A stretch of DNA of 50,928 bases from Paenibacillus oleatilyticus. GTDB lineage: Bacteria; Bacillota; Bacilli; Paenibacillales; NBRC-103111. Under the pieces are notes generated by a model. The model saw nothing but the letters and a program-made list of their open reading frames with translations. It had not been told where the DNA came from and did not search any database. The position numbers and the translations under genes were made by a program. The stretch spans positions 1 through 50,928 of the forward strand of contig NZ_JAHNZO010000045.1 in assembly GCF_018998565.1 (NCBI RefSeq). Reading direction: 5' to 3'. Of this stretch, positions 24,523 to 31,847 are shown one piece after another. Within the stretch, counting starts at the first letter, position 1. Each line of letters begins with the position of its first letter.

Positions 24523-25683
24523 TTAGTGGCGGATCTGCCATTTGGCGCGCTTTCTGGGGGAGAAGAAGCTGTTTCTTCCTTTTCGGGATTGAATTCGCTG
24601 CTCACAGATCAGATTCGCCGCTTCGACCGTTGTGATGTTTTTCTCCTTGGCTTCCGAGAACACGCGGAGCAGCGAATGATAGATCGCTTTCGTTTTGGCC
24701 AATACTCTGTCTTTGTTCGGTCCATACAGCTCATCCGATACTTGCATGATGCCGCCGCTGTTGACCACGTAATCGGGGGCATAAAGGATGCCTTTTCGCT
24801 TCAGGTCAAGGGCATGGCTCTCATGAAGCAGTTGATTGTTCGCCGCGCCTACGATCGCTTGGACCTTGAGCTGCCCGATCGTATGATCGTTAATAATGCC
24901 GCCGACGGCGCACGGAACGAAGAAGTCGGCCTCTACGCCGTAGATCTCTTCTCCTTTCACGGCGGTCACGGTTCTGCCGAGCTTACCGGCTCTTTCCACA
25001 ACTTGGTCTACCGTAGTTTGATCCACATCGGTCACATACAGATCGGCACCTTCCTGCAGCAAATGCTCGGCGACTTTAAAGCCGACCTTCCCCAAGCCTT
25101 GAATCGCGAACCGTTTGCCGCTCAACGCCTCATGCCCCCATAACGTTCGGGCTACGGCTTTCATGCTGTACAGAACGCCCAAAGCTGTCGGAATCGACGT
25201 TTCTCCCCCGCCGCCATATTCCTCGGGCAGTCCGGCGATGCAATTCGTCTCCTTGCACGCATGGACGAAATCGTCCAGCACCGTGCCCATATCCGTCCCG
25301 GTATAAAATCTCCCGTTCAACGAATCGATAAATTGTCCGTAGGCCCGGAACAATTCCGGGGTCTTATCCTTGGCCGGGTCTCCGATGATGACCGCTTTTC
25401 CCCCGCCGAAGTCCACGTCAGCCGCCGCGCATTTATAGGTCATCGCCTTCGATAAACGCAGAACGTCCTCCAGCGCTTCCTCGACGGAAGCATAAGGCCT
25501 CATCCGCGTTCCTCCCAAAGCCGGGCCGAGCGTCGTATCGTGGATGGCGATAATCGCTTTCAAGCCCGTAGCGGGATCGTTGCAAAACAGCACCTGCTCA
25601 TGCTCCTGCATTTTCTCGAACAAGTCGGTCATACGCGAGGACGCCGACGGCTTGATCTCGGATAATAACGCTGCATTGTTCAT
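24523..25683 (-). CDS. pdh: Phenylalanine dehydrogenase
   Basis: 386 aa from ATG 25683, behind AGGAGGAATAG. It belongs to the Glu/Leu/Phe/Val dehydrogenase family, with HDTTLGPALGG, ADVDFGGGKAVIIGDP, the Rossmann motif GLGKVG and GAANNQL. Several stretches match phenylalanine rather than leucine dehydrogenases as I remember them: NGRFYTGTDMGT, DDFVHACKETN, EEYGGGGETSIPTA, and the basic C-terminus RNSFFS...KWQI. It catalyses NAD-dependent oxidative deamination of phenylalanine to phenylpyruvate; many such enzymes also act on tyrosine, giving 4-hydroxyphenylpyruvate. Beside the hppD operon this provides an entry step for aromatic catabolism. A cre-like CcpA site lies upstream. Confidence 0.87.
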   Translation of the reverse strand: MNNAALLSEIKPSASSRMTDLFEKMQEHEQVLFCNDPATGLKAIIAIHDTTLGPALGGTRMRPYASVEEALEDVLRLSKAMTYKCAAADVDFGGGKAVIIGDPAKDKTPELFRAYGQFIDSLNGRFYTGTDMGTVLDDFVHACKETNCIAGLPEEYGGGGETSIPTALGVLYSMKAVARTLWGHEALSGKRFAIQGLGKVGFKVAEHLLQEGADLYVTDVDQTTVDQVVERAGKLGRTVTAVKGEEIYGVEADFFVPCAVGGIINDHTIGQLKVQAIVGAANNQLLHESHALDLKRKGILYAPDYVVNSGGIMQVSDELYGPNKDRVLAKTKAIYHSLLRVFSEAKEKNITTVEAANLICEQRIQSRKGRNSFFSPRKRAKWQIRH

Positions 25684-25735
25684 CTCTATTCCTCCTGAAA
25701 CCATTCTCTACTCTTTCTCAAAACTTTTTCTCAAA

Positions 25736-25749
25736 AGTAAACGTTTTCA
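25736..25749 (-). promoter_or_regulatory. Candidate cre (CcpA) site upstream of pdh
   Basis: On the minus strand TGAAAACGTTTACT matches the remembered cre consensus TGWAARCGYTWNCA at all but the last base. It lies 53-66 bases before the pdh ATG, a position suited to repression when preferred sugars are present. Confidence 0.5.
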
Positions 25750-25819
25750 AAACTGCTTGGCGCGGCGCTGCATTACGAACGAATAAGCTATGATTTCATC
25801 TTATGTGGAACACTCCTTT

Positions 25820-25842
25820 ATGGTTTGGATAAAACAAACTAT
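25820..25842. promoter_or_regulatory. Dyad-symmetric candidate operator upstream of pdh
   Basis: ATGGTTTG and CAAACTAT are inverted with one mismatch around a 7-base spacer. The nature of any binding protein is unknown. A second dyad (AACGCGC...GCGCGTT) lies at about 25908-25948. No strong sigma-A promoter for pdh was identified in the 300 bases between pdh and the lanthipeptide promoter. Confidence 0.3.
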
Positions 25843-25985
25843 GGTTCCTTTTTGTAACAGTTCACATACTAAACTACCTCCATAATTCGCGCAAACATCC
25901 CTCTTAACGCGCGTGTTCTTTGATGTTTCAACACTTTTGCGCGTTGAATAACTATACTAACTTTTATAAAAATATTTGTAATATA

Positions 25986-26014
25986 TTGACTATTAATATA
26001 TTATTCGGTATATT
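25986..26014 (+). promoter_or_regulatory. Promoter of the lanthipeptide operon
   Basis: TTGACT and TATATT separated by 17 bases, in a strongly AT-rich stretch. Expected start near 26021, which is the first base of the inverted repeat at 26021-26067. Confidence 0.72.
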
Positions 26015-26020
26015 ATAGTC

Positions 26021-26067
26021 GAATATGGATTTGAAAGAATATTTTGTAATTCTATTCTTCCATATTC
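26021..26067 (+). repeat. Inverted repeat at the 5' end of the lanthipeptide transcript
   Basis: GAATATGGA (26021-26029) and TCCATATTC (26059-26067) are perfectly complementary across 29 bases. At DNA level this could be an operator; at RNA level a 5' protective stem. The leader up to the first precursor ATG is about 135 bases and otherwise shows nothing I recognise. Confidence 0.5.
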
Positions 26068-26154
26068 ACGTTTCTGTGCGGCAAGGCCAGGCGAAGGCGA
26101 AAGCGGTTTCAATCGGTTTTAAAATTTTCTTACATTTGAAGGGAGAAGATACTT

Positions 26155-26349
26155 ATGGCAAACAACAATTTCGATCTGGATGTCCAAGTGAAATCGGTTA
26201 ATTCGGTAAACGCGAATTTTGGGCTTTACACGTCGCAATGCTATAGTTCTCAATGCTATTCTTCCAAATGTTATTCCGATTCTTGTTACTCCTCCGACTG
26301 CTACACCGGCAGACATATGTGCGGCTACACGCACGGCTACAGCTGCTAA
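26155..26349 (+). CDS. Lanthipeptide precursor 1 (Tyr/Ser-rich core)
   Basis: 64 aa with GAAGGGAGAAG upstream. Residues 6-9 read FDLD, the counterpart of the FNLD box in nisin-type leaders that LanB and LanC recognise. The leader carries KSVNSV and ends near NFGL (about 21-24). The core is a series of five-residue units YTSQC, YSSQC, YSSKC, YSDSC, YSSDC, then YTGRHMC and GYTHGYSC: seven Cys and thirteen Ser/Thr. Each Cys could close a small (methyl)lanthionine ring with a Ser/Thr two or three positions before it. No PR or GG cleavage site is visible. The ring pattern and the cleavage point are inferred, not seen. Confidence 0.9.
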   Translation: MANNNFDLDVQVKSVNSVNANFGLYTSQCYSSQCYSSKCYSDSCYSSDCYTGRHMCGYTHGYSC

Positions 26350-26430
26350 TTTAGTCCATTCCTTCCGCTTTCGCCAGCCGCCGCAACAATGTTTGGAGAC
26401 ATGTTCTCCACTTGAAGGGAGAAAATCTGT

Positions 26431-26622
26431 ATGGCAAACAACATTTTCGACCTGGATGTTGAAGTGAAATCGGTTAATTCGGTACAACAAAACTTCGGCC
26501 TCTTCACGTCCACTTGCTTTACTTCTCAATGCTTCACTTCCAAATGCTTCACGGATACTTGCTTTACCTCGGACTGCTTTACCGGCAGACATCAGTGCGG
26601 CTACACCCACGGCAGCTGCTAA
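26431..26622 (+). CDS. Lanthipeptide precursor 2 (Phe/Thr-rich core)
   Basis: 63 aa, a close paralogue of precursor 1: leader FDLDVEVKSVNSV and end NFGL, preceded by the same GAAGGGAGAAAA ribosome site. The core repeats FTSTC, FTSQC, FTSKC, FTDTC, FTSDC, then FTGRHQC and GYTHGSC: seven Cys and fourteen Ser/Thr. Relative to the twin, Tyr is replaced by Phe and the preceding Ser by Thr in nearly every unit, while the third residue, the variable fourth residue and the tail are kept. The modified product would therefore carry mostly methyllanthionine where the first has lanthionine. It may act alone or with precursor 1 as a two-peptide system. Confidence 0.9.
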   Translation: MANNIFDLDVEVKSVNSVQQNFGLFTSTCFTSQCFTSKCFTDTCFTSDCFTGRHQCGYTHGSC

Positions 26623-26644
26623 ACTTTCGCATGTTCCTACTGCC

Positions 26645-26678
26645 TACTTCGGAGGAACGTTCGCGTTCTTCCGAAGTA
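26645..26678 (+). promoter_or_regulatory. Long UUCG-capped hairpin between precursor genes and lanB
   Basis: A 15-base arm TACTTCGGAGGAACG pairs with CGTTCTTCCGAAGTA around TTCG, with one G-U pair. No T run follows, so it is not a standard terminator. It probably protects or processes the mRNA, or causes partial termination, giving more precursor than enzyme. Confidence 0.75.
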
Positions 26679-26712
26679 TCTCCTACGACTCGATAACGGA
26701 AGGTGAGACGAC

Positions 26713-29700
26713 ATGTCAGTTCAAGTGGCCCCCTCTCAACCGACGCCAGCTCATGCACATCCAAGCGTTTTTCAGGCGCTTGATTTTTTTATTTTGAGGA
26801 TGCCTTTATTGCCGGTGGAACTATTCCAGAACCTTTCTGTCGATCCAAATGAGGATGAGGCGGTTAGCCGCAAGCCATGGTTCGAGAAATTGGCCGCCTA
26901 CGCCGAATTGCCTATCATCCGGGAGGCCATTGCCGTATCCAGCTTGCCGCTGCTTCAGGCTTTGCCCAACCTAACCAACCAGGAGCATCCGCGCAAACAA
27001 GATCAGGCCGTAAAAGGCTTTCTGCGCTATTTGCTGCGCATGACCTCGCGTCCGACGCCTTTTGGTTTATTTTCTGGGGTAACATACGGAAATTTCGGGG
27101 AGCGGTATGCGTTCGAGCTTCAGCCCGTAACGGCCCACACCAAACGAGCCCGCCCGGATATGGAGTGGCTGCTGAAAGTGCTGTCCGACTTGGAGAGCAG
27201 GTTTGACGTCGTCATGCAGTTAAAGGTCAGTCTCAATTGTTTGGCTTATCCCGTAGGCTCCCGCCTTTACCTGCCCTACCTGACCAAGTACGGCGTCAAG
27301 CAGAAAAGCAATGGTGCAACGATGGAGAGCACCTCCGTTCGCCTTACTCCGGCTGTGAAACAGGTGATGGAGCTTACCCGTCAGCCCCTCCCTTTTGGCG
27401 AGTTGGCGCTGAAGCTGCACAGCCAATTTTCCGATACGTCACTCGAGCAAATAAACCAATTTCTGTGGCAGTTGGTCCAGCAAGAAATCATCATCACGGA
27501 CCTGCGCCCGCCTCTCATGACCGCTTCGCCATTCGATTACGTACTGCGGCGTTTAGCCGATATCACAGGCGTGGAAGACGAGAGGGCGAAACTGGAAACG
27601 GCCGCAGCTCTCATCGCGAGCTATAACCGTACGGAAATCGGGCAGGGCGAGCCATTATACCATGAGCTTGTTGAGCACATGAAATCCGTTGCCGAAGCGG
27701 CTAATCTCCTGCAAGTGGATCTGGCCCTCTCGATGGAGGCGTTAACTCTCCCCAAAGCCGTTGCGCAGGAGATCGAGCGGGTCGGCGAAACGCTTTGGCG
27801 AATCTCCGGGGAACGGCTGGGACTTTCGCATCTGGAAAGCTACCGCGCCGATTTCATGGAGAAATACGGGGCTTACCGCGAGGTTCCCCTGCTGGAGCTG
27901 CTGGATGCAGACATCGGGCTTGGCGCTCCGGCCGGATACGAATATCCCCGGAGCAAACGCAAGGAAGACAACACCCCTTCCTTCGCCCAGCAAAAGAAAA
28001 AGATGCTGCTGACCCAATGGGTCATGACATGCCTCCAGCAGGGGCGGCAGGAATTGGAGCTGACCGACGACATGGTGATGCAGCTTGAACCTGTTCCGAT
28101 GGAGGAAAAGTACGCGCCCCGGTCGTTGGAATTGTATTTTGGCCTTGCCGCCCGATCCGGCCAAGCGGTGGAGGAGGGTGACTTTCTCCTGATTGCCGGA
28201 GGTACGACGGGCACCTACGGTGCGGGCAAGTCCGTCGGGCGGTTTGTCGATTTATTTGATTCCTCCTTTGTGGACAAGCTCAAGCAAATTGACCGATTGG
28301 AGCAAAAGCTTCATCCCGATGCGATCCTCGCCGAGCTCGTTTATTTTCCGGGAGACGGCCGCGCGGCCAACGTTGCTCTGAGCACGAACATTCGCGAATA
28401 CGAAATCGACATCGGCACCAATTCGGCCAAAGATCCGGAGCATACGATCCCGCTCTCCGATCTGGTCGTCGGCATTTCTGCGAGCGGTTTTTATTTGCGG
28501 TCCCTGTCAAAAAATCGAAGGGTCATTCCGGTGACAAACCACATGCTGAATACGTCGAATTCGCCTAACGTCTATCGTTTTTTGCGCGAATTATCGATGG
28601 AAAACCAGCGCAACATCGATTTTTTCGAGTGGAACGAACTGCGAACCTTCCCTTTTTTGCCGCGGTTAAGGTACAGCAAAACGATTATTGCGGCGGCCTG
28701 CTGGAAGTTTAATGCAGATATGCCGCCTTTTCACGGAAACATGACGGAGACGCAGTGGCGCCAGGCTTTCGAGGCGTACCGGAAGCAGTGGAATGTGCCG
28801 CGCTTCGTTTATTTGACCCAATCGGATAACCGCTTGCTGCTGGATCTCGACTCCCCGCTTCATCGGGATGAAGTGTATCGGGATTATACGAAGCTCCAGC
28901 CTGGGGGGCAGATCGTCCTAACCGAAACCGGCTTTGCGTTTGAGCATCTTCCCGAGAGCGCTGCCGGGCGCTACGTGACCGAGTTTGTTTTTCCTCTCGT
29001 CAAACGGGACCTGCCGCAGGCTTCCTCGCAGCCGGATCTTGACGGAGCTCTCACCTCTTCTCCCATTCGTCTCGCGGAGAGATTGAAAATGCCGGGCAGC
29101 GAATGGCTGTATCTGAAATGGTACGGTGCGGATCATCGCGCCGACGCTTTTATCGGGGGGCCTCTGCTGGAGTTTTGCCGTCAGGCGGAGGAGCAAGGAT
29201 GGGCGGCCGGCAGCTTCTTTATGCGCTATGCCGATCCTGATCCGCATCTTCGCTGGCGTTTCTGCGGCCACCCCGAGCAGCTTCACACCATGCTGCTGCC
29301 GCAGCTGTACCGGTTTACGCAGCAGTGCGTGGAAGACGGGCTCTTGTCCCGCTTAGTGATCGATACTTACGACCCGGAAATCGAGCGGTACGGGGGCCGA
29401 ACGTTGATCGGAGCGGCGGAACGACTGTTCTGTCTTGATAGCCGGGTCGTGGCCGAATGGATTTATGCCCGACAATCGGGACACCTCAGCCTGAACCCGC
29501 ACTTGCTGGCTGTCATCAGCGTCATTGACATGATGGAACGATTCGGACTGTCCTTCTTCGAGCAATTTGAGTGGCTTAACACGATGGTACAGCATAAGGA
29601 GCATTTGGAGTTGTTCCGTCAGCATCGGCCTTTTCTTATGAAATTCGGGGATGCCAGAGGAGACTTTGCCCAGCTTCGCCATCTCCCTGACGGAGCGGCC

Positions 29701-29934
29701 ATCCTGCCGATGCTCCATGCCCGCGGCGAGGCGATAACCCGGTACGTCGAGGGAATCCGGCTGTGCCAAGCGGAAGGAACCTTGACCAATACTCAGGAGG
29801 ATCTGATACAAAGCGTGATCCATATGCATCTAAACCGGCTGTTCGGCATCCAACGGGAAGAAGAGCAGAAGGTGTTGACTTTGGCCAGACATACGTTATA
29901 CAGCTTGCAGCATGTTAGGAGGAATCAGCCATGA
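26713..29934 (+). CDS. Class I lanthipeptide dehydratase LanB (full length)
   Basis: 1073 aa, the size of NisB/SpaB. The N-terminal glutamylation domain (to about 760) has the hallmark LLRMTSRPTPFGLFSGVT (residues 107-124). The C-terminal elimination domain (about 785-1060) has YLKWYG, FFMRYADPDPHLRWRF (about 835) and TYDPEIERYGG (about 886). Full-length LanB enzymes use glutamyl-tRNA to glutamylate Ser and Thr, then remove glutamate to give dehydroalanine and dehydrobutyrine. GGAAGGTGAGACGAC precedes the ATG. It overlaps the exporter gene by four bases (ATGA). Both domains are in one chain, unlike split enzymes of thiopeptide or pinensin clusters. Confidence 0.96.
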   Translation: MSVQVAPSQPTPAHAHPSVFQALDFFILRMPLLPVELFQNLSVDPNEDEAVSRKPWFEKLAAYAELPIIREAIAVSSLPLLQALPNLTNQEHPRKQDQAVKGFLRYLLRMTSRPTPFGLFSGVTYGNFGERYAFELQPVTAHTKRARPDMEWLLKVLSDLESRFDVVMQLKVSLNCLAYPVGSRLYLPYLTKYGVKQKSNGATMESTSVRLTPAVKQVMELTRQPLPFGELALKLHSQFSDTSLEQINQFLWQLVQQEIIITDLRPPLMTASPFDYVLRRLADITGVEDERAKLETAAALIASYNRTEIGQGEPLYHELVEHMKSVAEAANLLQVDLALSMEALTLPKAVAQEIERVGETLWRISGERLGLSHLESYRADFMEKYGAYREVPLLELLDADIGLGAPAGYEYPRSKRKEDNTPSFAQQKKKMLLTQWVMTCLQQGRQELELTDDMVMQLEPVPMEEKYAPRSLELYFGLAARSGQAVEEGDFLLIAGGTTGTYGAGKSVGRFVDLFDSSFVDKLKQIDRLEQKLHPDAILAELVYFPGDGRAANVALSTNIREYEIDIGTNSAKDPEHTIPLSDLVVGISASGFYLRSLSKNRRVIPVTNHMLNTSNSPNVYRFLRELSMENQRNIDFFEWNELRTFPFLPRLRYSKTIIAAACWKFNADMPPFHGNMTETQWRQAFEAYRKQWNVPRFVYLTQSDNRLLLDLDSPLHRDEVYRDYTKLQPGGQIVLTETGFAFEHLPESAAGRYVTEFVFPLVKRDLPQASSQPDLDGALTSSPIRLAERLKMPGSEWLYLKWYGADHRADAFIGGPLLEFCRQAEEQGWAAGSFFMRYADPDPHLRWRFCGHPEQLHTMLLPQLYRFTQQCVEDGLLSRLVIDTYDPEIERYGGRTLIGAAERLFCLDSRVVAEWIYARQSGHLSLNPHLLAVISVIDMMERFGLSFFEQFEWLNTMVQHKEHLELFRQHRPFLMKFGDARGDFAQLRHLPDGAAILPMLHARGEAITRYVEGIRLCQAEGTLTNTQEDLIQSVIHMHLNRLFGIQREEEQKVLTLARHTLYSLQHVRRNQP

Positions 29935-31808
29935 GCTCGGCTGCGGAAGAAGCATCCCTAACCATAAATCTAACGAATATTGTGCAATCCTTTCGCTATT
30001 GGCCCCGCGTATTCCAATTGCTGTGGCAAACGCATAAACCGTATTTCTTGTCGATTTTATTGATTAACATCCTGCGCGGCGCCTCGCCGGTCATCTCGCT
30101 GCTGCTGCTTCAAACCTTGATCAACAGCATCGGCGCCGCCTGGGATACCGGTTTTCAGACCGTGCTTTGGCCCTTTATTTGGCTCACTACGTTTACCGCA
30201 CTTAACGAAGCGCTGTCGCTGGCTCAAAATTTCATCAGCAAATTATTCGAAACGCTGCTCAGCAATCGGATCAACATGCTCATTATGGAGAAGTCGATTT
30301 CCCTTTCGCTTAGCGATTTTGAGAATTCCCAGGTGCAGGACGCCCTGAAACGCGCTCAGAACGAGGCCGGTCATCGGCCTTATCAAATCCTGCAGCAGAT
30401 TTTGTCCATTGTTACCGCGTCCATTACGTTATTCTCGACCGCGGCTATGCTCATTTCATGGAGATGGTGGGCGGCTTTTCTTCTGATCCTCATTCCCTTG
30501 ACCTCCTTCTATTCGTTTCTGAGGATCGGGCAGCAGGAGTTTATGCTTCAATGGAACCGGGCCCCGAAAATGCGGCACACCTGGTATTTGTCCGTGCTGC
30601 TGACAAGGGATCTCTCTTTCAAGGAGATCAAACTGTTTCAACTGGGCGGTTATTTGCTCGGCAAATATCACGAGCTGCTCCGCCAGTTTTTGGCAGAAGA
30701 CAAACGCATGATCAAGAAGCGGCTCGGCATGGGAGCGATTTTTCAAGCGATCCAGCAAGGGGTCAATGCGTTCATGTTTCTCATGGTCTTATGGTCCGCC
30801 TTTAAACGCGAAATTTTGATCGGCCATGTGGTCAGCTATACCCAAGCCATTACGTTAACCTTAGTTTCGTCGCAAAATTTGACGCAAGGCATCCTTTCCT
30901 TATGCCAGCACAATTTATTTTTACAGCAGTTGTTCGCTTTCCTGGATTTGCAGTCCTCCGATCCTGCCGCCAGAAAAATCGGAACTTCGGAGGCTTCCCG
31001 TGCGACGAATGCGCCTATCATCCAATCGGTGGAATTCCGCAATGTCTCTTTCCGTTATCCCGGCAGCAGTTATCCGGCTCTGCGGAATGTCAGCTTTACC
31101 CTGCAGCGCGGAGAAACGCTCGCGATTGTAGGGCGCAACGGGTCCGGGAAGACAACCTTGATGAAGCTGCTGACGCAGCTGTACGACTCCTTCGAAGGAG
31201 ACATTCTCATCAACGGCGTCTCGATCCGCGACATGGACTGTGAAACGTTTCGCCGCAAAGTCGGCGTCGTGTTCCAAGATTTTGTCCAATATGAGATGCA
31301 GGTCCGGCAAAATATCGGTTTTGGCAACGTCGCCAAAATGGAGGACGATGCCGAATTGTGGAAGGCGGCGGATCGGGCGGGCATCGCCGGCTTGGTCCAA
31401 TCGATGCCTGCAGGCCTTGCCACCCAGCTCGGGCGTTTGTTTGACGAAGGGCAGCAGCTCTCCGGCGGACAGTGGCAGCGGATTGCCATCGCCAGAGCCT
31501 TCATGCGCGAAGCCGAGCTTTATGTGCTGGACGAGCCCAGCTCCATGCTCGATCCGGAAACCGAGCTGCAGGTGTTTCAAGCGTTTCGGGAGCTGGTCCG
31601 CGACCGGTTGGGCATCTTCATCTCCCACCGCTACTCCGCCATCCGGTACGCTGACCATATCCTCATGATGGATCAAGGCTCCGTGGTCGAGCAGGGCAAT
31701 CATCAACAGCTCATGCAGCAGAACGGGATGTATGCCGAGCTTTATATGATGCAAGCGAATGCTTATTTGGACGCCGATCATGAGCGCAAAGCGCGTTCGG
31801 CCGTTTGA
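29931..31808 (+). CDS. Lanthipeptide ABC exporter LanT
   Basis: 625 aa half-transporter. An N-terminal membrane domain with about six helices (roughly 40-330) is followed by an ATPase domain with Walker A GRNGSGKTT (401-409), signature LSGGQWQR (about 510), Walker B YVLDEP (about 531) and a later ISHRYS switch His. There is no N-terminal C39 peptidase domain, as in class I LanT proteins, so it exports the modified peptide without cleaving the leader. Another protease must mature the product. ATGA overlap with lanB indicates coupling; lanC follows 15-40 bases on. Confidence 0.93.
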   Translation: MSSAAEEASLTINLTNIVQSFRYWPRVFQLLWQTHKPYFLSILLINILRGASPVISLLLLQTLINSIGAAWDTGFQTVLWPFIWLTTFTALNEALSLAQNFISKLFETLLSNRINMLIMEKSISLSLSDFENSQVQDALKRAQNEAGHRPYQILQQILSIVTASITLFSTAAMLISWRWWAAFLLILIPLTSFYSFLRIGQQEFMLQWNRAPKMRHTWYLSVLLTRDLSFKEIKLFQLGGYLLGKYHELLRQFLAEDKRMIKKRLGMGAIFQAIQQGVNAFMFLMVLWSAFKREILIGHVVSYTQAITLTLVSSQNLTQGILSLCQHNLFLQQLFAFLDLQSSDPAARKIGTSEASRATNAPIIQSVEFRNVSFRYPGSSYPALRNVSFTLQRGETLAIVGRNGSGKTTLMKLLTQLYDSFEGDILINGVSIRDMDCETFRRKVGVVFQDFVQYEMQVRQNIGFGNVAKMEDDAELWKAADRAGIAGLVQSMPAGLATQLGRLFDEGQQLSGGQWQRIAIARAFMREAELYVLDEPSSMLDPETELQVFQAFRELVRDRLGIFISHRYSAIRYADHILMMDQGSVVEQGNHQQLMQQNGMYAELYMMQANAYLDADHERKARSAV

Positions 31809-31847
31809 TTACGGCAAGCAACCATGATCCGAAGGGAGAAATCGGAA

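Noticed and set aside
26216..26590. Cys-rich repeats read as a metallothionein or spore-coat protein rather than a lanthipeptide
   Set aside because: The FDLD leader, paired genes and adjoining LanB, LanT and LanC favour a lanthipeptide precursor.
26119..26610. 163-aa minus-strand frame across both precursor genes
   Set aside because: Its repeats are the mirror image of the precursor repeats. No ribosome site or family resemblance, and the plus strand has leaders, promoter and Shine-Dalgarno sites.
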